Part shown: in pieces, positions 1 to 13,268 of the stretch
Layout of the letters: each line of letters opens with the position of its first letter
Numbering within the stretch: the first letter of the stretch is position 1
Assembly: GCA_907164885.2 (NCBI GenBank)
Contig: OU015500.1
Span: 53,880,283 to 53,944,282, forward strand
DNA length: 64,000 nucleotides
Source: Dolomedes plantarius
Taxonomy: Eukaryota; Arthropoda; Arachnida; Araneae; Dolomedidae
Reading direction: 5' to 3'
Program-made: the position numbers and the translations under genes
The notes under the pieces: model-generated
Told to the model about the DNA's origin: nothing
Database searches by the model: none
What the model saw: the letters and a program-made list of their open reading frames with translations, nothing else

Positions 1-1779
1 TGTAGCAAACACGCGGAAATTTTAAGTTACTCAAATGCTATTATGTCTCTAGAAGAAAAACAATTATTTTAAAATGCATATATCCCTCGTTAGCGAAAAG
101 CCTAATCTCTATGTCTTAGATGGTTAAAGAAAAATTAAAAATAGCAAAAATTATGAATTTTAATGCAAAAAGAGAGATAGATTTCGTTCTTTTTTCAAGT
201 CTGCCTCTTCATAAACTAAAATAATTTTAATGTTATACATTGTATGCCTTTGTAACTTATAAATAACAAAATGTCGATATGTGAAGATAAAATAATACCA
301 AGAAATGTGATCGGAGGCTTGGAAACATATCCATTAAACTAAATGTTTAATTTAACTGCACAAAAATGATGCATAAAATATTTATTTAGGAAAAACATTT
401 TTTAACCGTAGTTTCTACATACCGTAGAAAAACTAGAAATGATTAATGGGAAGGTAGTAACGACAACATACACTCCATTTCTTGGAAAAAATAAACATGT
501 TTTCTATACACTTTGACAAAAGGAAAATTTCTGATGCATTCGTTTAGTTCTATCTTTAAGGAAATGATTTTTTGATATTTTTATGTTTAGAGTTTCGAAA
601 AATCTATATTTTCGGCTTCCTACTGAAAATTTGTCAAAAGTAACGAAATCTTTTTACCTTTGGGAGAGGACTTAAAAATCGTTTAAGAAATAAAAAAAAG
701 AGAATTCTAACCTTTATAGTTAAAGGAATAATAAATTTGAAATCTAGGAAAATGGAGATTTAATAAAGTTCAAAGGAGATTTTTTTAACCTGCTGATGGA
801 ATATTTTAAATTTACTTCAAAGAAATTAAACGAAATTTGAACTGTTATTTGATTATTTTTAGAAACTTTGGTTTTCTCCTTATTGAAAGTTCGAATCAAT
901 TTATCAACCCTTATTCCAGTAAAAATTTGTGTTAGACTTAGATCTGTAAAAACGATAATATGGTACAGAAAAAATGTGATTTTGAAGATTTAAAACTTTA
1001 TGAACTAGTATATTTTAACTTATATTATCGGATAAGAGGCGATTATAATGATATATGGAGGCAATAAAGAAATTACCAAAGTTAAGAAACAAATTTGAAA
1101 TTTATTAAATTAATTTCAAAGAATTTATTGGAAATTTTCTCTCTTTTAGGAAGTGTTAGTTATACACGGTTGAAGAATAAAACACTTGGTCAAAATTTGT
1201 ACTTACATTTTCAATAGCAGGATCTATCTTTGACTGGCAGTAAGTTTAAACCGTAGATTCATTTCAGACACTCCTTTCTAACCTTTACTTTATGCGATAA
1301 ATTATAAGGCTTTTAAAAATAAGGTTTTTTAAAGCTTTCAGAATTCACTCTATACAGAAATTATGATATTTCGAATTATGATATACAGAAATTATGATAA
1401 CTCGAATCAATGCTAACGGACATTTAGACATTCCACTTTATTTGGCTGTGCAGAAATTGTAAAATATTATCCATACAAATTAAGTAAATGAACTGCAGGT
1501 GAGTGTGTAGCAAAAAAGAAATAAAACTGAATTCAATGTAAGTGAATAAAATCTGGAGTTACATGCATATACTGATGTACATATACAATAAAGCGTTTCA
1601 ATGATGAACTTTGATGGAAGTAAACTAGATATTAAATTTATCAATATAAATATAAATTAAGTATGAAACAGATATATTCTGTCTCAACTTAGAGAAGTTT
1701 TTTAAAATATTATGAAAACCATTTTCCTCTTTTATAAGAGTGTTTATCATGTTTGAACAATAACACAAAAGTATTTTAT
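1..1779. other. gene-free AT-rich sequence
   Basis: No reading frame of convincing length, no transposase-like peptide and no clear repeat is visible here. The composition is strongly AT-rich and matches the rest of the window. Confidence 0.6.
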
Positions 1780-1968
1780 GTTAAATAAAGTGTGGGAAAC
1801 ATATACTAACCTATTAGGTAATATATTAACCTATTAGGTAATACATTAACCTATTAGGTAATACATATAACCTATTAGGTAATGTTAACCTATTAGGTAT
1901 ACAGTTAAAAATAAAGTGTGGAGAACTTATGTTAACCTATTAGGTTATTCATATAACATATTAGGTAT
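1780..1968. repeat. palindromic minisatellite, core ACCTATTAGGT
   Basis: About seven copies of the 11-base palindrome ACCTATTAGGT or a near variant occur. The first three are spaced exactly 20 bases apart, and the rest are irregular. A longer-order repeat is also visible: a block starting ATAAAGTGTGG precedes the motif at about 1783 and again at about 1910, so a unit of about 125 bases was itself duplicated. No function is implied by the sequence. Confidence 0.85.
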
Positions 1969-2520
1969 TTAGGCAACGCGGGTATTTAAATATGAGATGA
2001 TGTTTCGTGTTTGACGCTGTGTAGCCCATGGTGAATTCTCCATTTTTATCTAATGTTTATAGAAATTCCTTTTTCTCCCGAGTCTTTTCTTAGGTGGCCT
2101 GTTTTATAGTAACTGATATATTTAATTGGGTGTTTAGAAGTCATCTTAAAGAGAAATAAAAAATAAAAAATATGCATCTTCACTTCCTCAAAATACAATT
2201 ATCTCTCCAACAATTTATTACTCTTATTAAAGAGTTCCTTTAAAAGACCCTATACTGTGAATTATGAATTAGCATGCGTATAAGAAATCGTATTAGCTTG
2301 CTGAGAAAAATATAATAAACTGCATAAAATAACTGAATTTGAACATAAATGTTTTATAAACTGGTGACAAAACTTACAAAGAGATATTGCTTGGTGTTTT
2401 GTCCAAATTTGAAAATAGCTTTACATTTTAAGTTAGCCAGGATATTTTAGAGCTATCTGCGGTGAGGAGAAAACATTGAAAATCATAGTCGCAATAAATC
2501 TATACTGTCACCAGGTATAT
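1969..2520. other. gene-free AT-rich sequence
   Basis: No coding or repeat signal is seen in this stretch. Confidence 0.5.
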
Positions 2521-3223
2521 AAAATGATAATTTTTAAATGAACCTCATCGCTGTACATATGTATATGGAAAATGCACAAGGTTTTCAATAATGTGTAAAG
2601 TATGAGCTCCAGCATGACAATCGTTATATGAAAAGGAAAAATTTCTTACGTAATCTATGATGAGAGCAAGGAAATACGGCATGCTAATTATCTCAATATT
2701 GAATTTCTATCTAAATGATTAAGTGTTATCCATGAATTTTCTATCGTAAAGTTTGGTGCTTATGACTGGCTATAATGCATTTACCCTTTATTTTCTATAT
2801 GAAAGAAAAAGTAAACTTATATAGCGGACCCAAGCAGAAAAAAATATGGAATTTTAATGGCAATATTTTTTTTGATAAGTTATGTAGCGTTTCATATCAT
2901 TCTCCATCATGCCACGAAACGCTCCTGATGAAATTATTTGAGAGAACCACTCAAGTTGTCAACGGGAGTTATCAGCTGTTGGAATACGTATTATCAATCC
3001 CATGTACAAGTTATGCAATAAATAATGACTTCTTGTTAGCCATTAAATTTTACTTCTGGTCAATTTACATTATCAGAGAGGTAATCCGCGTCATTATAAG
3101 AGTGTGAATCAGTGTCAGGAGCAGTCATCTAATGTTGAATGCAATAGTTAAGGTGAATAATGCAAGTATTTGCATCGTATGAAGGTCAAGTTTGAAAAAC
3201 ATACAGATCAGGCACACTGGCAT
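2521..3223. repeat. 0.7-kb tandem duplication, unit 1
   Basis: This block is closely similar along its length to the next one (3224-3962). Shared landmarks in the same order include CCTCATCGCTGT, TATGAGCTCCAG, CTATGATGAGAGCAAGG, TTTATTTTCTATATGAA, AACGCTCCTGATGAAATT, TCAGCTGTTGGAAT, and a final GATCAGGCACACT. A 110-codon open frame inside it is disrupted in the sister copy, so it is probably not a gene. Confidence 0.85.
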
Positions 3224-3962
3224 AAAATGATAAATTTTACTTGGAATTATGAATAAGGCTTGAGGAAAATCTTTGTACCTTAAAATTAGCTGTTGAAAAT
3301 GAGCCTCATCGCTGTGCATGTGTAAAGTATGAGCTCCAGTATGACAATCATTATATAAAAAGGAAAAATTCTTTAAGCAATCTATGATGAGAGCAAGGAA
3401 ATACGACATGTTAATTATCTCATTACTGCATTTATATCTAAATGATTTCGTGTCATATATGAATTTTCAATCGTAAATTTTGGTGCTTGTGACTGGTCAT
3501 AATACATGTATACTTTATTTTCTATATGAAGGAAAAAGCAAACTTATACAGCAGACCAAAACAAAAAAAAACCATGAAATTTCAATTGTGATGTTGCTTT
3601 TGATAAGTAAATAACATTTCATATCATTCTCCATCGAGACACTAAACGCTCCTGATGAAATTCGTTGAAAGAACCACCGTCAAGTTTTCATCAGCAGTTT
3701 TCAGCTGTTGGAATGAGTATTATTAATCCCATACACAAGTCATGGGATAAAGAATGGTTTTTTGATAGCTATTAAATTTTATTTCTGGTCATTATACATT
3801 ATCAGAGACGGAATCAGTGTTATCGTTAGAGAGTGAATCAATGTATTAGGAGTAGTCATATAATGTTGAATGCAACAGTTTAGGTGAATAATGCAAGTAG
3901 TTGCATTGTATACATGGAAGTCAAGTTTGAAAAAAACATATGGATCAGGCACACTAACATTT
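3224..3962. repeat. 0.7-kb tandem duplication, unit 2
   Basis: Second, directly adjacent copy of the preceding unit. It begins with the same AAAATGATAA and ends at the same GATCAGGCACACT. By eye it differs by frequent substitutions and small indels, so the duplication is old. No coding capacity is conserved between the two copies. Confidence 0.85.
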
Positions 3963-6790
3963 CTGGCAAACCCAATCCCTAATTCATGGGGTTATCTTTT
4001 AGGAAGAGTAAGATAATACTTGCATTCACTGTCATAACCGAAACACTTGTGACATATTTCAAACACAAACGTACTCTAACATTCTTATTGTATGCTTCTA
4101 AGACTTTGTAGCTATAATCAGTGACATGGAATCAAAGTTCAATATATAAAGTTCCGATTTCAAAAATAAAGATGGTGGTTTCAACTTCTTCCTTGTAAAC
4201 AGCTCATTTTTAAAGACAAGAACAAATTTGGAATATAAATTGTGTAAGGAAATGATATAAGAGATACAAATTGCATATACATTACAAAACCGAATGAATT
4301 TTAATATAATCCCTTTATTTTCCCTGACTATTAATTCTTTATACTTGATATTCATAGAAAATATCCATCATACTTGCAGTACATTTTTTTTCTTCTTTAC
4401 ATCCCCAATGCATAAAACATTACAAAATAATATATATCTATAATACAGTCAATTATTAATTCTATTGTAATGTATATTCAAAGGTAATATCTGATGAAAG
4501 AACTACTTTTTTCCTCCGACAATTGAAAGTATGGAGACGGAGAAAAAAAATCCCTTTTTTTCCTAAATTTAATGCTTCCTAAATTTTACGGATAAATTGA
4601 TTTCACGGCACTGTTCCCAATTATAAAAAAAAACCGAATCATACTAATGGAAATGGGAGATTTCTATATTAACAGCTAAGGCAAACACATGAAACATTTT
4701 TTTAGCTACCGATGCGTGATGAATTTCAGATAATCACGTCTCCAAACCCGACAATATATTCTAAAAAATGTTTTAAAAGAATCTAACATATTTTTTCAGG
4801 AAAATAATGGCATTTTCTTTTATTTTAGTAATGAACAAGCCAGGGATTATTACTCATGAGACAGTATACCATCTGATAAACTATTTTGAAGGTTATTATG
4901 AAAAATAGGCAGGTAATACAACCACATGTCAAAATCAAATCGATGACTTAAAATTAAAGTTCAGAACAAACATATTTTATACTTTCAATCATCTCATGTA
5001 TTTTGAATCAAAACCTAAGGCCATATATGTAATTATCACATGCATTCGTAAATTTAAAAGTATGTAAATGAATAATCGCTTATTAAGCTCTGATTTATGG
5101 TGACTAAATTGTGTGAAGTTTGGTTAGCAATGAGCTAATTCGTAATACGAGATACAATGAGATATTCTGACTGTCAGACAATGAATGTAAAACTTGACAT
5201 AGTGTTCGGTATAAACGTCATCAATACAGTTAATATATCATTAGTTGTAAATGAGATCATTTGAGTTGTGTAGAATCAAAACCAGCAATCTCCATCAGAC
5301 CTTTATATCTGTAAAGGGCAAAAAACTATACTTTATGCATTTTTAAAGATATAAATTTCAATTTAACTTTTGGGAAACTTCTTCATTATTTTGTATTAGT
5401 TGGCTATTTTCCAAAATTTTTAATTCTTAACTTATTAAAATTGCTAAGAATTTTGTTTGTAGAATGCTTCTTTTGATCCTCCTTTCAGGATATTGTCAGT
5501 TTTTATCGTCGTTTTAGGAAATTGCCAGTTTTCTTCCTAAACCAAATGGAGATTTCTGCTTTTAATCTGAAACGCCTCAACTGTTCAATATTGTTACAGA
5601 AATTAGATATTTCTTAAATTAAGAATATATATTAAGAAGGAAAATATTTTTAAGTTTATTTTTTGGAACTGGATAGATATATTATATTTTAAACTCAAGA
5701 AGCTTTGTGTATTAACAATAAGCATAAAATGTATACACTTATGAATACTTTTTGTATGTTTAAATAACTAAGACTTCGGCCTCTTCAGTTTGTACCAAAC
5801 ATAAATTTTCTTCTCCTTCATTTTCGTCTTAATTTTGTACTTCCGGAATTTGAACTGTTATGTTTTTTTTTGAAGTACAACAGTTCATTAATAGTACGTC
5901 ATTTTTCTCGAAAATGCTCCGAAAGTAGTCTACAGACATTTTTTAGTTTCAAAGTGTTGACATGGACACTTTTTGCTATCATTATGTAAGGATTAATCAT
6001 ACTCGTTCTACCTAGCTTTAAAACATTTCTTTGCCTTGCAATAATCACTTTTATAAAACTCCCCACGCCTATCCATAAGGGAGCCTTTTTACATGACGTT
6101 CAATATAGAATCGTTTGTTGTAGAAAACTTAAATTGCCAAATGCTTGGAAGCTTTAATATTTCTTGAATTCACTTCGACAATCATACATTTTACAGTCTG
6201 TGCGTACCTTTCTAGCTTTAGAAATTTTTAAACATATTTGACATATTCTTTTGGATAGATTATAATTTGATGTTCTTTAATTTTTCACTCTATTATTTCA
6301 AAGGCTCTATCAAGGTAAATTAAAACTGTCCTACAACCGGGAAAACAATTTTTTTTTACATTAAACGGAGCTTTTGACCGTCATCGCATACACATACCAG
6401 CTAAAGTGCTGTTTTGATTTTGGCCTCCAAAGCCATCAGCGACCAATCTTAAATAAGTTGTGTGCTTAAATCTGACATCTCCTAATAAAGATAAATAGCA
6501 ATTACATCCGCAGACGCTTCGTTCATCGAAAATTTAATTCTGTATAATACTACTAACAACATTATGTCCCTGCCCTAAAACTATAGATAACTTTATGCAA
6601 CTATATACCATTATTTATTAGAATATTCATTTGCAAACAACATTAGGTTAAACTGAGAAAATCATACATAAAGGTCGGCAATTATTGAGCTATATGAAAT
6701 AAAAAATCAAATTTAAAAAAATTAAAAAAACAAAAACAAAAAACAAACAAACTACTGAGTTCAAATATTTTATTCAAATATGTAAAGTAA
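3963..6790. other. gene-free AT-rich sequence
   Basis: About 2.8 kb with no supportable gene, RNA or mobile-element signature. Short open frames here are AT-biased, resemble no family I know, and are of a length expected by chance. Confidence 0.5.
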
Positions 6791-6806
6791 CTACAGGTAA
6801 TCGGAT

Positions 6807-7283
6807 TTAGTTTATGCCATGTTCGATATGCTTACCATCGATGGCTATGTTGTGGCGCAGACAAAGAGCAATATTCTGCAAAACTCGCTGAAGTGTCGAG
6901 ATATCAATGCTTTCGATGACCTCCTAAATGGCTGTTTTGAGCTCAGCGATGGTTTCGGGGTTATTTGCGAAAACTTTGTCTTTAACATTAACCCACAACA
7001 ATGAGTCACTAGGTTTGAGATCAGGAGAATATGCCGGCCAAGGGATTCCCATTCCAGTGGCCTCTGGGTACCGCAAAGCCAGAATGCGTTCTCCAAAGTG
7101 CTCTTCCATTACTTCCAACACTCTATTGGTCACATGGGGACGTGCTCCGTCCTGCATGAACCTCATATTTTAGAAATCTGGGTCACTTTCAATAATAGGG
7201 GTGAGATCATTTTCTAAAATATTGACATATCGTTCAGCAGTCACCGTGTCTTCAATGAATATTGCACCGATGATTTCCTCTGA
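6807..7283 (-). pseudogene. mariner-like transposase, C-terminal fragment
   Basis: One minus-strand frame of 159 codons encodes the C-terminal part of a Tc1/mariner-superfamily transposase, the DDE/D enzyme that cuts and pastes its element at TA sites. Visible motifs, in order, are GAIFIEDTVTAERY, then FMQDGARPHVTN with the second catalytic Asp, then WPAYSPDLKPSD with the third carboxylate, and an end resembling the usual C-terminus. I count 47 residues between the two acids, which is longer than in classic mariner. Two in-frame stops interrupt it, one just before the MRFMQD segment and one after AELKTAI. The N-terminal HTH region, the first Asp and both inverted ends are missing or unrecognisable. 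Superfamily membership is solid; the exact subfamily is not. Confidence 0.8.
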
Positions 7284-7489
7284 GCCGAAATCGGGCTGTT
7301 ATTGATCAAACTGTAGGCCTTGACGATATATATAAGCGCGGAAACTCTGCATTTCACATTTTCAGCGAAAAATAAACAACAACAACACGAGTGCGTGTCA
7401 CAGGGACATGACAGTAGTGTTACGGCCAGGGACAGGAGCATGGAAAAATACAAAATAAAATAAATTAATCGTTAAATGCAATAAAAAAC

Positions 7490-8535
7490 AGGGTAATAAA
7501 AGAGAAGGGAAGAAAGCCATAGACCGGTCTGAAAATTAGAGATCATGTTTGTAGCAATAAATAGAAAATAAAAGTGGAAGAGAGTGAGTTGCAAGAAGAG
7601 AATAAAAGAAAATTTATGATGGCTATAAAACGGCCCACCCTACTTGAAGCCAAAGCATGGGAAAAAGTTAAAATTGAGGGAGAATTTATAAATCCCGCCC
7701 TCGACGCGCATTGGTAAAAGGGGATTGAGGAGAGGCAGCCACGGACGAATGGCGATGGCATGATAATTTCCAGATAACCAATGGAAATTATAAGAGGCGG
7801 AGACATTAGTAAGAAAATATATGAAATAAAAAATAGTATGAAGGCAGAGAGATAACCTAAGAAGTGAGAGTCAGTCAGAAGTTTGTGAGAGGTAGAAGTG
7901 GTGTCAATGCATATAGACGTATTCGAGTGCAGTAAAAGTTTGAAGATAGAAGTTGTCGAGCGCCCAGTGTCCCATGCCGAGTGTCTGCAATGAACGACGT
8001 AGCCGTATTCCAGATAAAGAGATGCCCGAATTCCGTTTGATGATAAAGACGACGAATTCATCATTACGAGTGCCAGCTGCCCAGAGGGATTCAACCGTCA
8101 TCTGATGAGGTACCGACTTTGCATTTCCCTTTTATATTGTATCATTGCTTCTCAGTGTATAGCCATAATGATTAAGATAGAGCGCGATGAATATAGTTTT
8201 TGAATATAAGATGTTGAGTAATAGACCGATAATTCGTACCAACAATTTAATATAATGTTTTGCATATATATATGAATTAATTTAGTAGGAGTAAAATTGA
8301 AAATAATATGTATAGAGGCAGTATGAAATATTGCTATAATAAGTGAATGAATCAAATATAGCTGTCGTAAAGAATTAATTTAGTAGGAATGAAGTTATTG
8401 CGGTAATAATGTGTAAATGCCGGAGAAAATATTGAGTAATTTTGGAGTGTATTATTTATGTGTGTTAATATTCAATAAATTGATTTGTCAATATAACCAG
8501 AGTTAATTTCCATTATTTGGGAAGCACATCAATGT
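7490..8535. other. possible solo LTR or other repeat
   Basis: This stretch differs in texture from its flanks. It has purine-rich runs, GC-richer patches around 7690-7760 and 7950-8110, a GAGAGTCAGTCAGAAG motif near 7865, and an AATAAA-type signal near 8474 before a T-rich tail. That layout (upstream region, initiation zone, polyadenylation zone) resembles an LTR, but I could not fix TG...CA ends or a target duplication. It could equally be an unknown repeat or a noncoding exon. There is no coding evidence; the 183-codon minus-strand frame here looks like chance. Confidence 0.25.
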
Positions 8536-8599
8536 ACTAGCCACAATCATGAACCAATAAGTTACTAAATCAAAATCATAATTAATAAATATAATTAAT

Positions 8600-11540
8600 A
8601 TAAGAATAATATAATAAACTCCCAATCCCAATAATATCATTTAAAAAATATAAACAATCACGGTTACAGTGCGCATGCTAAAAAAACATCCCAACATGTC
8701 CTGCATTCAACCACCACGTTTTCAGTGACTATCGCCAATGGTTCAAAAGTTATGATTTTTTTTTTCATATAGCTCAATAATTGCACACTGTATCTGACAC
8801 AGAATCACGACAGAAATTGTATGAAACATCCAAAATGAAGCTGAGTACATTGAGGTATCGAAACCAGGCATCTGATTGGTTGTTCGGATTTTGTTAGTAT
8901 TGATTCTCACCAGAACATGGAGATTTATGGTTTCGATCCTCACTAAGTATTTTAAAGTCATATTAGTGGAGGATATTTCTAGTTTGGACACAAATCAATA
9001 ACACCAATGCATAGAGCTACAAAAATACTATAAAAATGTATCCTTGACTCAATATTGAAAAAAAAAAGAGGAGATTGTTAGTCTTGATCCTACACGACAC
9101 ATTTATTACATAAGAAGCATTATTATCACCTTGCCAGCTATGGAAAGATTCCCATAGTATCTGTGCTTCCATGATAAGTGATATTTCATTGCATAAATGA
9201 TACACTAGAAAAATATAACAAGAATGTTTCACTATTTTAAAAATAGTAACTTTATATATGCATGTTCTCAACTAAACTTTTCGTTATGGAGTAAAATTTG
9301 TGGAGTGTACATTATACCGTCAAATATAACTCACAAGAAGTATAATATTATCTCTAGAAAATGCAAATTTCATTTCTTCGGTAATGCAAAATGCAAATTC
9401 CAGCCATTTGCATTAATCTCATAACCGAGATGAGAAAATTACATAATAATAAAAGTAACATAACATACATAAAAATGACATACATACACATGAAATTGGC
9501 ATGAGGAACTTAAACTCAGTTCCATAATACTTAACTGTTGTCTTTTAATATTATTTTCAATACAAGTGTTCTGAATTTATTCATTTGTGAATAATATCTT
9601 ATGCAATGGAAGAATGCATATCCAGGTTATGCTTAATGAGCAATAATTCCAGACACTTATTTACGGGTTTATTGCAAAAAAATATTTTTTTTGTCATATG
9701 AATTTCATAAAGAATTGACCATTGAGGTCGTTAGAAAGAACATTACACCAATAATTATAATAATAATAATATAATTTGAAGTTACTATTTTTAAAAAAAC
9801 TGAGACCTAGCATTAAAAGCATTTTAGTTTTTATATAACTGCAACTATAACTACTCTATTTTGCAAAAATCCACACACTTTTATGCACTTTGCATTAATT
9901 TCCAATTTTGTGCATGGGGAAATTTTTTAAATTATTTGCCGTGAGGATTTAAATTAAAATATGTATATATATTACCGCTATAAGGACTGACAACCATATT
10001 TGCAGCCAAATTTTCCATTAGGGAAAATATTTTAGGGATATTTTTATCAGGAATCAAAAATGTTGAAGATGGTTTAAATAAATGTACAAGAAAGGAATGC
10101 AAAAAAATTTACATAGATACTTCTCAAGATATTTTAGAGATATCCTATTAAAGTTGGCATAGCTAGAAAAATTCCATTCCAATATCAAAATGTTTAATGC
10201 AATGATATACCTGCATTAGGGTGTAGACACTTTGCATTGCATCTTAGAAATGTTTTATCTGGTAATGTAAACATCGTAAAAACTTGGCTCTAGAACCTCA
10301 ATTCTAAAACCTCTGTAGATTCTAAACGCTCTATGAATTAAACCAAGAAAAATAGTAGTGTTTTCAATTTGGACCCACAAATATGTAACCGAAACACTTT
10401 TTTACTGTATAAATATTTTAAATTTCAGTTACATTTTATTAAAAAAATATATACTCTGCAGGTTACATTTTAAAATAATTTTTATTTGCAACGTACATCA
10501 TACATAGTATACCCATAGGAAATTTCACATTTAAACATTTGTGAAGCCGCAGTGAAAAATGACTGTGGAAGCACTTTCTATAAAAGTTCAAAAGTAAACT
10601 TTTCTCGGTTAAAACATATTCCTTTTTCTTAATGCACTCTTTTCATTCCTTTGAGTGCATTTCTGTATTTTATATTTGGATCTTGTCTTTCTGAATAAGT
10701 AAGTTGAACAAGCCTCTTGCAACTTTCGAAAAACGAATGTCCGTGAAGTCGAATTTTGTGTAAACATAAATCTATATTTGAAAAAAAATGTCCGGATAAC
10801 GGTTCCACATTATTTCGTGTATAAGAAAAAAACAATACAGACATACAATATATAACAGTTTTGTAAGAAATAGGGGAAATATTGAGACTAACATTTGGTA
10901 TACTAGAAACATTCCCTAATCCTATTTGAAGAATTCTATACCTTTAAAACACAATACACGAAAAACTTTAAACACGCACAGCTCTGTCTCACTCACTTAC
11001 AGACATTGTATTTGAACATATGCGCCATGAGTAAAAATTTACATACAATATGTTATATTACATAAAAATATGCAAATCTTGAATTTACCGCAGCAAAGCA
11101 TCAAGACATAAGAAAACATGTAAGACGTACAGCGATCTGATATGATTATTGCATACATTTTATACATGGAAGATTTGAGGTTATACACGAATTTAACCGC
11201 AAAATGAATTTTATAATTTATAATTGACATCTGTGAACTTGCTAATGGATAAAAATTGGATATGAAATTTATCACGAACAAGAATTATTGAACGTCGTTT
11301 TTTAAAGATTTTTAATACGACCAAATTCTTGGTGTTGTTGATATGCAAAAATGACACATGAATTACACAACGATTAAGAGATCAAAGCATAGGACAAGAA
11401 TTCAATATCTTAATAAAATTTGTTAGATATAGATGAGTGTAAGTTAGTCACATTATAATAAGAAAGTACGATAACATTATGGTGATTAACAAAAGATCCA
11501 GACAGTCTGATAAATTTTAACATTCCTAGAAATAGGTTTA
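8600..11540. other. gene-free AT-rich sequence
   Basis: About 2.9 kb with no recognisable protein, RNA gene or mobile-element end. A few AT-rich short frames occur, none with family motifs. Confidence 0.5.
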
Positions 11541-11548
11541 TTACATTT

Positions 11549-11549
11549 G

Positions 11550-11589
<40 letters not shown>

Positions 11590-11592
11590 TTA

Positions 11593-11623
<31 letters not shown>

Positions 11624-11624
11624 C
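11549..11624. repeat. (TA)n / (TTTA)n microsatellite
   Basis: A (TA)n run, a short (TTTA)n block and a second (TA)n run abut the 5' edge of the SINE that follows. Confidence 0.95.
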
Positions 11625-11625
11625 A

Positions 11626-11830
11626 GGCCTGTGGCGGCCTTGTGGTTCAGCGCGCTGACTTTCGGTGCTCGGATCGAATCCCGGCATCGCGCCTCGAAAA
11701 TGCTTCCGTTTGTGTCATTCCCTAATTGGGGGTGATGCTGGTCCGGCTATATGGTGCCTCCAGAAAAAAATTATCAGCAAAACCGTGGTGTATTATAGGT
11801 GTTCACGACAAAGACCTCCGCATTGGTAAA
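11626..11830 (+). mobile_element. tRNA-derived SINE, family 1
   Basis: The 5' part looks like a degenerate tRNA gene: GTGGTTCAGCGCGCTGA resembles a Pol III A box and GGATCGAATCCCGG fits a B box. A non-tRNA body follows, with landmarks TCGCGCC, AATGCTTCCGTTTGTGTC and TATGGTGCC. The same head and body recur in reverse at about 46926-47085, which supports a dispersed SINE over a tRNA pseudogene. The 3' boundary is uncertain. SINEs are copied by a partner LINE's reverse transcriptase; no partner is visible in the window. Confidence 0.8.
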
Positions 11831-11839
11831 AAATAACTA

Positions 11840-13194
11840 ATAGGTTATACTTTAGTGAAAAAAATTAAAATAAAATTTTTTTTTGCAGTTTAATAAGATG
11901 TGTGATCGCCTCTGGTAGTCACGCATGCTGTAAAAAGATTGCCTATCTGTGCTATGAGAGTGTAGGTGAATTTTGGCCTCAAAGAGTTCCAAGCATGGAG
12001 GAGAGCTCTTTCCAGTTCTGAAACGGAGTTTGGTGTGTGTGCAATTTGACTCCCGAGCATATCCTGTACATGCTCAATAGAATTAAGATCAGGAGAGTGA
12101 GCGGGCTACTGCATGCGGTGGATATTTTCTCTTTCAAGAAAGTTGTCGACCAGGATATCACGGTGACAAGGTGCGTTATCATCCATAAATATGAATCCAG
12201 GACCAATAGCACCTAGAAACAGTTCAAACATAAGGGTCAAGGACTTTGTCTCTGTACCTTTCAGCAGTAACAGATCCCGTGTCAAAGACGTGGAGGTCTG
12301 TTTGGACATCCAGTATTATGCCTGCCCACACCATGACTCTCTTTGAAGGAAAATGATGTCTTCCCGTGATGATTCTTGGGTGAAAACGAGTTCCATGTTC
12401 TCTCCATATCGTTATTCGACGAGAATCAGTCTTCAGATTAAACCGGGATTCGTCACGGAACATCACATTGGCCAAGTGTTGCAAAACTCCAGTGATGATG
12501 TTTCAAACTCCACTTTAAACAAGCGAGTTCATACGCAGGCCTGAGAGGAATGCAAACGGCTGGTCGTCTGGCATACAGACCAGCATGATTGAGTCTCTTA
12601 TAAACAGTTTCCCTCGAAACTCGCACTTCTGTGGCGACAGAGAGCGCTGAACCGACTTCTCTGGCACAATTGTCATTCTGACGTCGCGCAGTTATTGCCA
12701 AATATCGGTCTTGACGAACTGTTGTTACTCTTGGTCGACCTTGTACTGGTCGTCGGGTAACATCTCTCGTATGTTGAAACCACTGCCACAGTCTTGAGAT
12801 CACCTACTGACGCACATTCAGAATTTGAGACACTCAGGTTTGAGATCGTCCACATTCCAGCATTCCAATAATTTTCCTCTCAAAAACATGTCCATTTAGC
12901 GTCTTTGTGCCATCCTTCGTCCTATTTGATCGTTTAACTCGCTCCTGACCACAGCAATTGCATATAACCGGCCTGATTTCCGTATGGCACGTGTACCGGT
13001 TTTATACTCGTTCTGACGTGTACACGCCGACGTTTTGCGCATGCCGAAGTCGCCGTCGACAAAAATGTTTGGAATATGCACAATGTTTTACTTTCAAATA
13101 GTTATTCTCCACAAGTGATTTTGAACAATTTGACAAATATTTAGCCACGTTCTGCCACATTTTACGAATTATGCTTAACTTTTGGACAACAGTG
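11840..13194 (-). mobile_element. Tc1-like DNA transposon, left end lost
   Basis: The minus-strand 5' end is clear: reading the minus strand from 13194 gives CACTGTTGTCCAAAAG directly beside (TA)n. This is a typical Tc1 terminus next to a TA target. The matching terminus expected near 11840 is not recognisable, so the element seems truncated or eroded where it meets the SINE. It carries the broken transposase at 11892-12912. Confidence 0.75.
11892..12912 (-). pseudogene. Tc1 transposase, frameshifted
   Basis: Several overlapping minus-strand frames together cover almost a whole Tc1 transposase of roughly 330-340 residues. In order I see the first HTH (VISRLWQWFQHTRDVTRR), the GRPR-like motif (QGRPRVTT), the second HTH region (SRETVYKRLNHAGLYARRP), the first catalytic Asp in MFRDESRF, WREHGTRFHP, VMVWAGI, the second Asp in FIFMDDNAPCHRD, and SPDLNSIEHV with the catalytic Glu. 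The DD34E spacing holds if the stop after HRMQ, where Trp is usual, counts as one residue. At least two frameshifts and several stops make it inactive. The start codon is unclear because the N-terminus is also shifted. Confidence 0.9.

Positions 13195-13265
<71 letters not shown>
13195..13265. repeat. (TA)n microsatellite
   Basis: An uninterrupted (TA)n tract lies exactly between the end of the Tc1 element and the start of the next element. Confidence 0.97.

Positions 13266-13268
<3 letters not shown>

Noticed and set aside
1800..1966. CRISPR-like array of palindromic repeats
   Set aside because: Repeats are only 11 bases, spacers are short and similar to each other, and the genome is clearly eukaryotic.
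7543..8094. 183-codon minus-strand frame as a membrane protein gene
   Set aside because: It is rich in Ser/Leu/Ile because it is antisense to a purine-rich repeat-like region. It has no family motif and no recognisable gene context.
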